64,000 nucleotides of DNA from Hyalangium versicolor (GCF_020103695.1 NZ_JAHXBF010000011.1:310001-374000); one strand, 5' to 3'. Shown: positions 8,104-16,721, counted from the first letter of the stretch. Numbers and translations are program-made. The notes: a model not told the origin generated them from the sequence alone.

Positions 8104-8180
8104 GTCCGTTTCGGTAGGGCTCCATCTCGGCTACTTGCTCCTCGGGGGAGAAAGTGTCGGAACGTCCTACCGAAACGGAC
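8104..8180. repeat. Perfect 15-bp inverted repeat with 47-bp spacer
   Basis: GTCCGTTTCGGTAGG at 8104-8118 is repeated exactly inverted at 8166-8180 (CCTACCGAAACGGAC). The right arm ends 47 bp before the start of the GON-domain gene. Two identical half-sites this far apart could be a pair of operators for looping, or the stem of an mRNA leader structure. Confidence 0.55.
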
Positions 8181-8227
8181 CCGACTAAACTGGGCCCATT
8201 GCAGGCTTGTATCCAAGGACCCCAGAC

Positions 8228-9901
8228 ATGCCATCTCCTCCTCGCTCCCTTGCCGACTGGAAGCCTCTCTGGCGGGTGTGGACGATCGCAGTCCTGCTGC
8301 TGCCGGGCCTCGGCCACGCAGCCGCGAATTGCGCCGAGCTTCACGCGCAGAACCCCTCGGCCCCGGATGGCACCTACTCCTTCACGCTCAGCGGCCAGCA
8401 AGTGGAGCTGTACTGCCATGACATGGCCGGCACGCCTCGGGAGTACCTCACGCTGCCGCATACCGGGCCCACCACCAACTACTCCCTCTATGGCCCAGGG
8501 AACACCTCTCCGGAAGGGCTGACGACGTGGTACACCCAGGTGCGCTTCGAGCCTGAGACACTTACGCTCGTGATGGACGACCCCACCTTCTCCAAGAGCC
8601 AGGGCTCGGTTCGTTTCGGAGACACCGTCATCTCCAGCCACGCACTGGCGAGCGCGACCTCCTGCTCGGGCAAGGCGAATGGCCAGAGCAACGTGGACCT
8701 GACGGGCACCCCTTTCGACATCCTCCCCGAGCAGTTCCAGACCGATGGACATCTGTCGGATGGCGTGGCCGTCTTCACCGGCACCCAGATCGTCAACATG
8801 GTGGGCGGAGGCGCCTGTGGTGGCATCACCGCCGTCGACAACCGCCTGCGACTCAACTTGCGGTCCGCTCCGGAGGTTCCTCCGGAGCTGGTCCACAGCT
8901 ATAGCTTCACCCTCAGCGCGTCCGACTCGGTGAGCGGTGCAAACGGCTCCCTCGAGGGAGACGCCTGGGCTGATGAAGAGGTGTTCCTGAACGGAACGGA
9001 TGCCTACGTGAGCCTTCCCATCAGCGACACCCTCGTCCACCTCGACGATGCGACCTTCGAAGTCTGGGTGACGTGGAATGAGTGGGAAGAGAAGACCGCT
9101 GCGCACATCTTCCACTTCTTCAACGACGCCACGAACTCCTCGCTGGCGCTGATCGCGACCGAGGACACCCGGCCCCTCTTCGCCATCACCTCTCCCGATG
9201 GGGACAGGGTGCAGGTGCTGCCGAGCAAGCACTCGCTCCCGTTGGGAGTGCCCACCCAACTCGTGGTGACCCTGGACCCTACGGCGAAGCTCATCCGCCT
9301 GTACGTCAATGGCCTGGAGGTGGCGCGATCCGTCTTGAAGTACACCCCGTCCCAGTTGGGCCCTCTCACGAACAACTGGTTGGGCCGCGCGCAGCAGGCG
9401 GCAACCCCTTTCTTCAGGGGCTCCATCTCGGAGTTTCGCGTCTACCGGACGGTCCTTTCGCCGAGCCTCATCGCAGCCCGCTTCAGTGATCCCGTGGCGC
9501 CCGGGGCCCCTTCCTTCCGGGAGCCATCCCCCTCTCAGAGATTCTCCACGGCAACGCCTCGCTTCTCCGGCATGGCCGAGCCCGGCAGCACCGTCACCCT
9601 TCTTGTCGACGGCGTGAAGATCGGCTCCGTTGAAGCCAATGACCACGGCGATTGGAGCTACCAGCTCACCGCTCCACTCTCCTGGGGAGAGCACCGCGCC
9701 TCGGCTACAGCCACCGACAACGTCGGCAACATCAGCGCCCCTTTCCTCGGGGTCTCCTTCTCTACTGCACAGCTGGGCGTCTATGGCCTGAGCTGCGCGG
9801 CCTCTTCCTCCTCCTGGCAGAGCCCTTGGCTCTGGGCCCTGCTGCTCATCGGGCTCCTCCGCCCGCGCTCCTGTTCATTCCAGAAAGGTCCTTTACATTG
9901 A
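8228..9901 (+). CDS. Secreted GON-domain / LamG / bacterial Ig-like protein with MYXO-CTERM-like tail
   Basis: This protein of about 557 residues has a Sec signal ending near 'GLGHAA'. Residues about 35-215 are Cys-rich and open with NCAELHAQNPSAPDGTY, the style of GON domains first known from animal ADAMTS proteases. Residues about 225-410 are a LamG/concanavalin-like fold ('AYVSLPISDTLVHLDDATFE', 'IRLYVNGLEVA', 'GSISEFRVYRTVLS'). Residues about 425-520 form one Big-type Ig domain ('GMAEPGSTVTLLVDG'). The C-terminus is Cys, a hydrophobic helix (SPWLWALLLIGLL) and then Arg, which resembles a MYXO-CTERM sorting tail but lacks the usual terminal Arg cluster. The likely role is a surface-displayed or sorted binding protein. 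Confidence 0.75.
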   Translation: MPSPPRSLADWKPLWRVWTIAVLLLPGLGHAAANCAELHAQNPSAPDGTYSFTLSGQQVELYCHDMAGTPREYLTLPHTGPTTNYSLYGPGNTSPEGLTTWYTQVRFEPETLTLVMDDPTFSKSQGSVRFGDTVISSHALASATSCSGKANGQSNVDLTGTPFDILPEQFQTDGHLSDGVAVFTGTQIVNMVGGGACGGITAVDNRLRLNLRSAPEVPPELVHSYSFTLSASDSVSGANGSLEGDAWADEEVFLNGTDAYVSLPISDTLVHLDDATFEVWVTWNEWEEKTAAHIFHFFNDATNSSLALIATEDTRPLFAITSPDGDRVQVLPSKHSLPLGVPTQLVVTLDPTAKLIRLYVNGLEVARSVLKYTPSQLGPLTNNWLGRAQQAATPFFRGSISEFRVYRTVLSPSLIAARFSDPVAPGAPSFREPSPSQRFSTATPRFSGMAEPGSTVTLLVDGVKIGSVEANDHGDWSYQLTAPLSWGEHRASATATDNVGNISAPFLGVSFSTAQLGVYGLSCAASSSSWQSPWLWALLLIGLLRPRSCSFQKGPLH

Positions 9902-9911
9902 GGCGGTAATC

Positions 9912-9931
9912 TCGGGTAGGCAGGTACCCGA
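9912..9931. promoter_or_regulatory. Inverted repeat between GON-domain gene and kinase gene
   Basis: TCGGGTA (9912-9918) and TACCCGA (9925-9931) form a perfect 7-bp dyad with a 6-base loop, 10 bp after the preceding stop and about 60 bp before the kinase start. It could be the terminator of the upstream gene or an operator for the kinase operon. No T-run is present. Confidence 0.35.
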
Positions 9932-9989
9932 CCGGCCATCAGCAGAGGGAGCGTCGTGATATGACGTGAGGGAGGGGCTCCCTTCACGA

Positions 9990-11744
9990 ATGAGCGCGCG
10001 CGCACCTCGCTCCTGCAGCAACTGTGGCCACTCCCTGCCCCCGGGAATGCTGGCGTGTCCTCACGATGGGACGGTGGTGCCGGAGGCGTTGGAGGGCCAG
10101 CACCTCGGCGAGTACGTGGTGCGCCGTCATATCGGCAGCGGCGGCATGGGTCTGGTCTACGAGGGCGAGCACCTCACGATCGGCCGCAAGGTCGCCATCA
10201 AGCTCATCCGCGATGAGCACGCCCAGGGGCCCCAGACCCGCGGGCTGCTGGCCGAGGCCCGTGCCGCCAGTGCCATCCGCCACCACGGGATCATCGACAT
10301 CTTCGGCTTCGGGCAACAGCCGGGCGTCGGCCAGTACCTCGTCATGGAGTATCTCGAGGGCAGCCCCCTCAACGAGTTCCTCCAGGCCCGAGCGCCCCTG
10401 CCCCTCCATGAGGCGTTCGCGCTGCTGTGCGAGTTGCTCGATGCACTCTCCGCCGCGCACGCGATGGGCGTCATCCACCGGGACCTCAAGCCGAGCAACA
10501 TCTTCGTGGCCCGGCAGTCCGATGGGAGCGTGTCCATCAAGGTGCTCGACTTCGGGCTCGCCAAGCGCAGCACCACCCCCGAGGGTACCTCTCCGCAGAC
10601 GCACTCGAACGTCGTCGTCGGCACGCCCCAGTACATGGCCCCCGAGCAGGCGCTCTGCGCGGAGGTGGGGCCTCAGACGGATCTCTATGCGGTGGGCGTC
10701 CTCGCCTTCGAGCTGCTCACCGGGCAGCGGCCCTTCACCGGCCGCTCCCCCATGGAGATCGTCGCCCACCACCTGAAGACGCCTCCGCCCGCGCCCTCGT
10801 TGTTCGTAGAGCTGCCCCCCGAAGTCGACGCGCTCATCCTCCGGCTGCTCGCCAAGGAGCCTCAGCAGCGTCCAGGCTCGGCCAGTGAGGTGGCGCTCCA
10901 GCTCCGGGCCCTGCTTCCATCGCGAGATGGCGCCAGTCTGCCGCCGGGGGCGCGCAGCTCCCGTGCACTCACCGTCCTCGAACCCCCGCTGACGCCGACA
11001 CCTCCAACGGCTCCCACGGCGACGCTTTCGCCTCCTCCGGCTGAGCCAGTCCCCATCGCTGAGCCACGCCCCCCCTCTCCCCAGCGCGGCTCGCTGTGGG
11101 GATGGAGCGCGATGGCTGGCGGAACCCTGGCGCTGGTGCTCGGGGTGGGCACGGTCGGTGCGATAGTGACGCGCGAGAACCAGAAATCGGCATCCCTCGC
11201 TCCCACGCCGTCCCCCACGGTTCAGCCAGTGACCAGTGTCTCCCTGGCCGAGCCCATGGTCCATACACCGAGCTCCGAGCTCACACCGGTCCAGGCTCCC
11301 GCCCCCTTGCCCACGGCAGCGATCAAGCGAGCGGCTGTGTCCACCGCTCCCAAGAAGAAGGCGCCTGCGTCTCCTCCACCTCCTGCCGTTCCTGCCCCCT
11401 CCGTTCCGCCCCACGAGACCCTCGCGAAGCCCAGTCCCACCGAACCGGCTCCGCGTGCGCTCACCGCTCTTGTGATCCCACCACCGGAGCCCGCTCCCCA
11501 GCCGGCAGCCACCGGTACCCTCCACCTCGTGATGAAGGGGACCTGGGCGGATGTCTGGGTGGATGGGCAGAGACTCGGACGTGTTCCCCCTACCCACAGC
11601 TACACCCTCGCCTCGGGCACGCATGAGCTGGAGCTGCGCAACCCGGCCTTCGCGAGCTATCGGCGAACACTCGTCATCCCCTCTGGCGGGCGGCTTCAGC
11701 ACATCGTGGAGCTGGGCACCGAGGCAATGCCCTCCTCCCCATGA
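9990..11744 (+). CDS. Hanks-type serine/threonine protein kinase with PEGA domain
   Basis: This membrane kinase has about 584 residues. The N-terminus carries a zinc-ribbon-like CSNCGHSLPPGMLACPHDG. The kinase domain (about residues 40-300) has the glycine loop GSGGMGLVY, the lysine in VAIKLI, the catalytic HRDLKPSN, DFGLA and the APE-type MAPEQ, so it should be active. A long Pro/Ala-rich linker surrounds one membrane helix (AMAGGTLALVLGVGTVGAIV). The outer C-terminus is a PEGA domain (TWADVWVDGQRLGRVPP). The start is uncertain: ATG at 9990 is chosen, a GTG at 9966 is possible. The stop overlaps the next start by ATGA, so the following exported protein is coupled and may be a partner or substrate. 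Confidence 0.88.
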   Translation: MSARAPRSCSNCGHSLPPGMLACPHDGTVVPEALEGQHLGEYVVRRHIGSGGMGLVYEGEHLTIGRKVAIKLIRDEHAQGPQTRGLLAEARAASAIRHHGIIDIFGFGQQPGVGQYLVMEYLEGSPLNEFLQARAPLPLHEAFALLCELLDALSAAHAMGVIHRDLKPSNIFVARQSDGSVSIKVLDFGLAKRSTTPEGTSPQTHSNVVVGTPQYMAPEQALCAEVGPQTDLYAVGVLAFELLTGQRPFTGRSPMEIVAHHLKTPPPAPSLFVELPPEVDALILRLLAKEPQQRPGSASEVALQLRALLPSRDGASLPPGARSSRALTVLEPPLTPTPPTAPTATLSPPPAEPVPIAEPRPPSPQRGSLWGWSAMAGGTLALVLGVGTVGAIVTRENQKSASLAPTPSPTVQPVTSVSLAEPMVHTPSSELTPVQAPAPLPTAAIKRAAVSTAPKKKAPASPPPPAVPAPSVPPHETLAKPSPTEPAPRALTALVIPPPEPAPQPAATGTLHLVMKGTWADVWVDGQRLGRVPPTHSYTLASGTHELELRNPAFASYRRTLVIPSGGRLQHIVELGTEAMPSSP

Positions 11745-12571
11745 AACTCCACCCTGGGCTGGGCCTGCTGATGGCACTCCTGCTCGTGTCCGGGACCGCC
11801 TGGGCGCAGACGACGGGGATCGAGCACTACGAGTATGGAGACTTCGAGGCAGCGGCCCGGATCTTCGAGCAGGAGCTGGCCGATCCCCAGTTACCTCTGG
11901 CCAGCCAGGCGCAGACGCGCATCTACCTGGCTGCATCGCTCTACGCCCTAGGTCGGGAGGAGGCGGCGCGGAAGCCGCTGGAGGCGCTGGCGCGCGAGAC
12001 TCCCGAAGCGCGAGTAGATCCCGTGCGCTTCCCACCGGAACTGGTCGCTCTCGCTGAGCTCATCCGCCAGCAGGTCGAATCCGAGCGGCAGCTCGCCGCG
12101 CGAGATGAAGAACTCCAGAAGTCACGGGAGGCAGAATTTCGAAAGGCGCAAGCGGCAGAGCGGCGGCGTGCGGCTTTTGCCATGTCCCACGCGCTGAGGC
12201 CCGAGGTGCTCGGCCTCTTCGAAGCCGTGGATCATCAGTGGACCTTCGGAGCGGGCTTCACCTTCCAGCGCCAGTCCCTGGAAGGCACCGTGCGCGTGAT
12301 GCTGGGCGCTCCCCCGGTCTTCCACCTCCAAGCCGGAGTGCGGCCAGGAAACGGACTCATCAGGCCCTTCCTGGGAGCACGCGCCAGCCTCCTTCCCGGG
12401 ATCAAGACCTATGGCGCGGGAATCGTGGCGGGTGGGCGCATCGCGCTGCCCGCCACCCTCGTAGGCGTATTCGATCTCGGGACCGATTACTTCTTCACCC
12501 GCCTGAATAACCGCTACCGCTTCGCCGTCACAGCCCAAGCGGGGCTTGGCATCCCGATCCCTCTCCCATGA
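11741..12571 (+). CDS. Exported TPR-like protein coupled to the kinase
   Basis: This 276-residue protein has a Sec signal (MKLHPGLGLLMALLLVSGTAWA) followed by TPR-like helices ('YEYGDFEAAARIFEQELADP', 'IYLAASLYALGREEAARKPL'), a charged coiled-coil stretch (about residues 108-148) and a Gly/aromatic-rich C-terminal half of about 120 residues that looks like beta-strands of an outer-membrane barrel fragment. Its start overlaps the kinase stop (ATGA). Kinase plus periplasmic TPR protein pairs recur in myxobacteria; the TPR part may bind the kinase's PEGA domain. That is inference from context, and the protein itself belongs to no family I can name. Confidence 0.65.
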   Translation: MKLHPGLGLLMALLLVSGTAWAQTTGIEHYEYGDFEAAARIFEQELADPQLPLASQAQTRIYLAASLYALGREEAARKPLEALARETPEARVDPVRFPPELVALAELIRQQVESERQLAARDEELQKSREAEFRKAQAAERRRAAFAMSHALRPEVLGLFEAVDHQWTFGAGFTFQRQSLEGTVRVMLGAPPVFHLQAGVRPGNGLIRPFLGARASLLPGIKTYGAGIVAGGRIALPATLVGVFDLGTDYFFTRLNNRYRFAVTAQAGLGIPIPLP

Positions 12572-12602
12572 CAGAAGCCCTGCCGTGAACGGAAGTGACT
12601 TC

Positions 12603-14420
12603 ATGCCTAGGAACCCATCAGCACAGGGCGACATTCAAGAGACCGCCAGCATGGAAGGGCTCTTGATTCGTGCGTACCAACCGTCAGTCCGGCTGCGCGT
12701 CGCATTGATCTCGAATCAGGCGGGCCGCAAGGTGACACGCCTGCTCTCCCCGGACATGCCGCTCATCGTGGGTCGCGCTCCGGAAGCAGGGCTCCGCATC
12801 GATGACCAGACCCTGTCGCGCGAGCACGCCCGGTTCCTCCTCTCCGGCTCGCGCGTGCTGGTGGAGGATCTCGGCTCGAAGAACGGCAGCTTCTTCGCCG
12901 GCAGCCGCGTCAGCCGTGTCGAGCTCACGATCGGCGATGAGATCGTCCTGGGCGGTGTGCCCCTTCAGGTGCAAGCCCTCGGGGCCCGGGGCGACTCCCT
13001 CGGCATCGTCCGGGAAGAGCTGATCCAGCAGCGCCTGGAGGAGGAACTCACGCGTGCCCGGCAGTTTCGCCGCCCCTTCGCGTTGCTGCTGGTACGGGTG
13101 TTCTCCAAAGCAGGAACCGCCACGCCCGAGCAGGAAGATCATGCCTGGATCGAAGCCGTGCGCGGCCACCTCCGCCCCGTCGATCTCATGGCGTTCTACG
13201 GCACCAGCGCGGTCCAGGTGTTGCTGCCTGAGACGGGAGTCGAGGAAGCCCACCGCATTGCCCAGGCCATCGTGGCCTCGCGCGCGAGCGGAGGCAGCTC
13301 GCTGGTCGTGGGCATTGCCCTCTACCCTCCCTCCGGCAGCACCGGGGATGCACTGATCGAGGCCGCTCGCGAGGCGGCCCACCGCGCCTCGCCCGAGAAT
13401 CCCGTGCAGAGCGGACCGGCCGCGAGCCCGGCACGGGGGGAGGGCTCGGAGGCAGCACTCATCGCCGGCCAGGTGATGCGCCCGGTGCTCGAGACAGTGG
13501 CGAGCGTTGCCACCTCTCGCATCCCGGTCATCCTTCACGGCGAGACCGGCACTGGCAAGGAGGTGCTCGCCCAGTTGATCCACGAGAGCGGTCCTCGCAA
13601 GGACCGGCGTATCGTCCGCGTCAACTGCGGAGCACTCCCCAAGGACCTGGTCGAGAGCACCCTCTTCGGTCACGAGCGAGGGGCCTTCACCGGCGCCCTG
13701 CAACAGCAGAAGGGCGTGTTCGAGGAGGCCGATGGCGGCACGGTCTTCCTGGATGAGATCGGCGAACTCCCCCCCGCGGCGCAAGTCTCGCTGCTGCGCG
13801 TTCTCGAGGTGGGTGCCTTCAGCCGCGTGGGTTCCAACCGCGAGCTCGAGGTCGACGTGCGCATCGTGGCGGCGACGCACCGCGATCTCGAGACCATGGT
13901 CGAGGAAGGCACGTTCCGTTCCGATCTCTATTACCGGCTCAGTGGCGTGGTCATCGAGATTCCTCCCCTGCGGGAGCGCCGGGACGAGGTCGAGCCGCTG
14001 GCAAGAAGGTTCCTGCAGGCGGCCAACAAGGCCAACGGTCGCCGGGTGGAGGGGATTTCTCCGGAGACGCTCGTCTTCCTCCATGCCTACTCATGGCCTG
14101 GCAACGTCCGGGAACTGCGCAATGTGATCGAACGCGCGGTGGTCGTCACCCAGGGAACGCTCATTGAACCGAAGGATCTTCCCGTGCGGGTGCGCTCAGG
14201 GGAGCCCCGTCCCGATGCAAGCCCGAGCCCTGCTTCCTCTCTCGCGGCCCAGGAGCCTGCGCAGGCCCGAGCCAAGGTGCAGCAGTTCGAAGCCCAGGTG
14301 CTCCAGGAAGCGCTTGCCTCGACCGGGTGGAACAGAGCCGAGGCCGCGAAGAAGCTGGGCATGGCGGTACGAACCTTGTCGTACCGGCTGAAGGTTCTGG
14401 GCTTGAAGAAGCCCGAGTAG
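12603..14420 (+). CDS. FHA-domain sigma-54-dependent transcriptional activator
   Basis: This enhancer-binding protein has about 605 residues. An FHA domain (about residues 30-100; VGRAPEAGLRIDDQTLSREH, then DLGSKNGSFF) should read a phosphothreonine, so the kinase just upstream is a natural partner. Residues about 125-260 have the outline of a GGDEF domain ('RPVDLMAFYGTSAVQVLLPETG') but lack the GGDEF signature, so it is probably catalytically dead. The AAA+ domain has GETGTGKE, the sigma-54 contact loop GAFTGA and FLDEIGELP. A Fis-type helix-turn-helix ends the protein (RAEAAKKLGMAVRTLSYRL). The start at 12603 is backed by GGAAG nine bases upstream. Confidence 0.9.
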   Translation: MPRNPSAQGDIQETASMEGLLIRAYQPSVRLRVALISNQAGRKVTRLLSPDMPLIVGRAPEAGLRIDDQTLSREHARFLLSGSRVLVEDLGSKNGSFFAGSRVSRVELTIGDEIVLGGVPLQVQALGARGDSLGIVREELIQQRLEEELTRARQFRRPFALLLVRVFSKAGTATPEQEDHAWIEAVRGHLRPVDLMAFYGTSAVQVLLPETGVEEAHRIAQAIVASRASGGSSLVVGIALYPPSGSTGDALIEAAREAAHRASPENPVQSGPAASPARGEGSEAALIAGQVMRPVLETVASVATSRIPVILHGETGTGKEVLAQLIHESGPRKDRRIVRVNCGALPKDLVESTLFGHERGAFTGALQQQKGVFEEADGGTVFLDEIGELPPAAQVSLLRVLEVGAFSRVGSNRELEVDVRIVAATHRDLETMVEEGTFRSDLYYRLSGVVIEIPPLRERRDEVEPLARRFLQAANKANGRRVEGISPETLVFLHAYSWPGNVRELRNVIERAVVVTQGTLIEPKDLPVRVRSGEPRPDASPSPASSLAAQEPAQARAKVQQFEAQVLQEALASTGWNRAEAAKKLGMAVRTLSYRLKVLGLKKPE

Positions 14421-14428
14421 TCACCTGA

Positions 14429-14686
14429 GCCACTGCGGGTCTCCCCTGGTGCTTCGAGGGTATCATCAGGCCGCACGAACAAGGCACTGGAGCCCTGGAT
14501 GCGACGGTGGAGCTCCTCGAGCCCTTGAGCGACGCCCAGCTGGTCCGCGTCGGCTCGTTCGAAGGCTACGGCCCGGTAACGGTGCGCGGGCTGATTCACT
14601 ACCTCTGCAGCCACGACCAGCAGCACCTGGCGGGGCTGCTATGGCTCATGGGTAAGGCAGAGGCGGCACGTCCCCGCTCCGCGTAA
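14429..14686 (+). pseudogene. DinB-family protein remnant (C-terminal fragment)
   Basis: Frame-reading from a stop at 14426-14428 to TAA at 14684-14686 gives about 85 residues with no good start codon. They include 'LDATVELLEPLSDAQLVRVG', 'GPVTVRGLIHYLCSHDQQHL' and 'LLWLMGKAEAARPRSA'. The conserved HYLCSHDQQHL with paired histidines is the metal-binding C-terminal helix of DinB-superfamily proteins, which usually run to about 150-170 residues. The N-terminal half, with the first metal-binding histidine, is missing, and the preceding gene ends just upstream. I read it as a decayed fragment. Confidence 0.6.
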
Positions 14687-14996
14687 CCCGAGCGCGAGCA
14701 CCGTCACGCGCCGGGGCACATGCTGGCAATGACAGCCACCGCCTCTCTTCAAACCAGACATTCCCCAGAGCAGGGCCAAGCCAGACTCTGTGGCCAGCCA
14801 TTGGAAGGCTGTGGGGTGCTCCCCTCACTGTGGGGGGTGATCACTCCACAGTGATACTTCGATATTTCTCTGCAACAGAGGGTATCCCCAAATAGTCGGA
14901 ACCCATGGAACTCGTGAATCATGCGCGCCGGCGTGGAGGTCACTCGACCGCCGCGCTTCCTTGGCAGTCGCAACTCGCATCACCAGGAGTTCCTCC
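14687..14996. other. 310-bp intergenic region with an operator-like dyad
   Basis: No gene is visible between the DinB remnant and the beta-helix lipoprotein. A 30-bp imperfect palindrome at 14825-14854 has outer arms TCACTGTGG and CCACAGTGA that pair perfectly over nine bases, with a further G-T and two G-C pairs inside. It lies about 145 bp before the next gene. An AT-richer stretch follows (14855-14885) that could hold the promoter. AGGAG at 14985-14989 is the ribosome site of the next gene. Confidence 0.5.
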
Positions 14997-16697
14997 ATGC
15001 ACCGGCACCTGCTCATCATCTTGACCTTCTTCATCTCCAGCCTCGTGGGATGCTCCTCTTCATCCGACACCGAACCTCCAGACGGAAACCTGAACCCAGA
15101 CGCGGGTGAACAGAATCCGAACACGGATGGAGGAACTGGCGATGGCGGGACGGACGGCGGAGTGCAGCCGTGCGAGGACTTCGGTCACTTCGGCCCTCCG
15201 ACGAACACCTTCACGCTGCCGGCCCCGAACAGCAACGGAGAGCTCTACATCCCGAACGTGCAGACGAAATTCCCCTCCGTGGACTGGAGCACGCTGGACC
15301 GGCTCTACATCCCCGCAGGCACCTATACACTCATCAACCTCGGCAACCTGCCGGCTCGCACCGCGAACAGGCCGCTCGTCATCACCAACAAGGGTGGCCA
15401 GGTCGTGATCCGGCCTCCGGCGGGCAGCACGCAGGGCTACCTCTGGGCGATGGGAGGCGGCACGAACTGGATCCTCACAGGCCGGTACGATCCCATCTCC
15501 GGCACCGGCGACGAAGCCTTCCCGGGCCACCGGTGCGGCGCCTATGCGACCTCCCGAAACCACTACGGCTTCCTGAGCGATGACATGTTCCTGAGCGACG
15601 GACACATGGGCCTGGGAGTCGGCGACGCGAACCAGTTCGAGGTGGAGTTCGTGGAGATCACCCGCGCGGGCTTCGCGGGGCTGCGCATCAACCGGGCCGC
15701 CAGCGGCGGGACGGTGCCGTCGCTCGACGGAGTCCGGCTGCATGATCTCTACATCCACGACACCGCCAGCGAGGCCCTCTACTTCGGCTCGACCCAGGGC
15801 GCGCCCACGCCGCTCGGCTCGAACGTGAAGGTGTACAACAACCGATTCGTGCGCACCGGCACCGAGTCGCTGCAGGCGCAGAACCTGGGAGACGGCGCGG
15901 AGATCCATCACAACGTCTTCGCGTTCGGCGCGATCGACTGGCGTGCCGCCTTCCAGGGCTACCAGGACAACAACTCCCAGGCACAGGTCCGCGGCGGCCT
16001 CATCCGCTTCCATCACAATGTGTTCCTCGGAGGAGCCGGCTCGCTGCTGAACTTCTTCGCCGGGCCCGAGACCGGGGATGCGGCTCTGAACGTGCAGTTC
16101 ACGGACAACTACTTCGCGGACACCCTGAGCCTGGGGCTCTACTTCGGCGGCACATCCGGGTCGGGCGCCAGCTTCCTGTGGGAGCGCAATGCGTTCCGGG
16201 GGCTCGACTTCGGCTACACGAGCGTCTACCCGACCGCGACGGATCCGGGCGTCGTCTTCAGGATCGGCGACACCATCACCTCACCCGTCACGCTGAAGGA
16301 CAACCGGTGGGAGGGCAACCGCAAGATCGTCCAGGGCATCACCGGCGGGAGCGGTACTGCGGGAGTCGTGACTGCGACGAACAACGTGAACGGGTCCGTG
16401 CCAGTCCTGGAGTTCGTCAACACGGGGCTGCCCGCGGGCACGCCCACCCGGAAGCTCGAGATGTGGACGGACCGCGCTACGCTGGCTCCCAACACTCCGG
16501 AGGTGACGTACCCGGCGGGCTCGCTGGTGATGCACGATGGCCAGCTCTATCGGGCCCTCTCCTCCAACACCAACAAGATCCCTCCGCAGAATCCGGCCGT
16601 CTGGGAACTCCTCCCCCTGCCGACGGATGACCTCCGCACGGCGCGAGGGAGCGAGTGGGCGCAGCGAGGGGTGGGCCTGCTGGACCCGGCGCCGTAG
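14997..16697 (+). CDS. Beta-helix lipoprotein with C-terminal carbohydrate-binding-like module
   Basis: This protein of about 566 residues starts at 14997 with AGGAG seven bases upstream. The lipoprotein signal ends SSLVGC, followed by a Ser/Asp/Gly-rich tether (about residues 20-60). The body has the strand-turn repeats of a right-handed parallel beta-helix, with Asn ladders such as 'VKVYNNRFVRTGTESLQAQN' and 'IRFHHNVFLGG', resembling polysaccharide lyases and hydrolases. Near the C-terminus 'YPAGSLVMHDGQLYRALSSN', then 'NPAVWELLP', matches the layout of chitin-binding (CBM5/12-like) modules. Substrate is unknown; a surface enzyme or binder for insoluble polysaccharide is a reasonable reading. 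Confidence 0.75.
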   Translation: MHRHLLIILTFFISSLVGCSSSSDTEPPDGNLNPDAGEQNPNTDGGTGDGGTDGGVQPCEDFGHFGPPTNTFTLPAPNSNGELYIPNVQTKFPSVDWSTLDRLYIPAGTYTLINLGNLPARTANRPLVITNKGGQVVIRPPAGSTQGYLWAMGGGTNWILTGRYDPISGTGDEAFPGHRCGAYATSRNHYGFLSDDMFLSDGHMGLGVGDANQFEVEFVEITRAGFAGLRINRAASGGTVPSLDGVRLHDLYIHDTASEALYFGSTQGAPTPLGSNVKVYNNRFVRTGTESLQAQNLGDGAEIHHNVFAFGAIDWRAAFQGYQDNNSQAQVRGGLIRFHHNVFLGGAGSLLNFFAGPETGDAALNVQFTDNYFADTLSLGLYFGGTSGSGASFLWERNAFRGLDFGYTSVYPTATDPGVVFRIGDTITSPVTLKDNRWEGNRKIVQGITGGSGTAGVVTATNNVNGSVPVLEFVNTGLPAGTPTRKLEMWTDRATLAPNTPEVTYPAGSLVMHDGQLYRALSSNTNKIPPQNPAVWELLPLPTDDLRTARGSEWAQRGVGLLDPAP

Positions 16698-16721
16698 CCA
16701 TTCCTGGCATCCAGGACGGGA

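Larger units (their letters stand above)
7886..8227. other. 342-bp intergenic region packed with inverted repeats
   Basis: There is no credible gene here. The region lies between the divergent unknown helical protein and the GON-domain gene. From left to right it holds a small dyad around 7948-7966, copy B of the three-palindrome repeat (7973-8021), a long hairpin (8021-8062) and a widely spaced perfect 15-bp inverted repeat (8104-8180). The plus-strand gene follows 47 bp after the last arm. Confidence 0.6.

Noticed and set aside
8027..9694. 555-codon minus-strand open frame opposite the GON/LamG gene
   Set aside because: It crosses the hairpin-rich intergenic region and has no start context or domain; the plus-strand protein has a signal peptide and known domains.
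9984..12035. 683-codon minus-strand open frame opposite the kinase and TPR genes
   Set aside because: The plus-strand kinase motifs are unambiguous; the antisense frame has no recognisable features and runs through two real genes.
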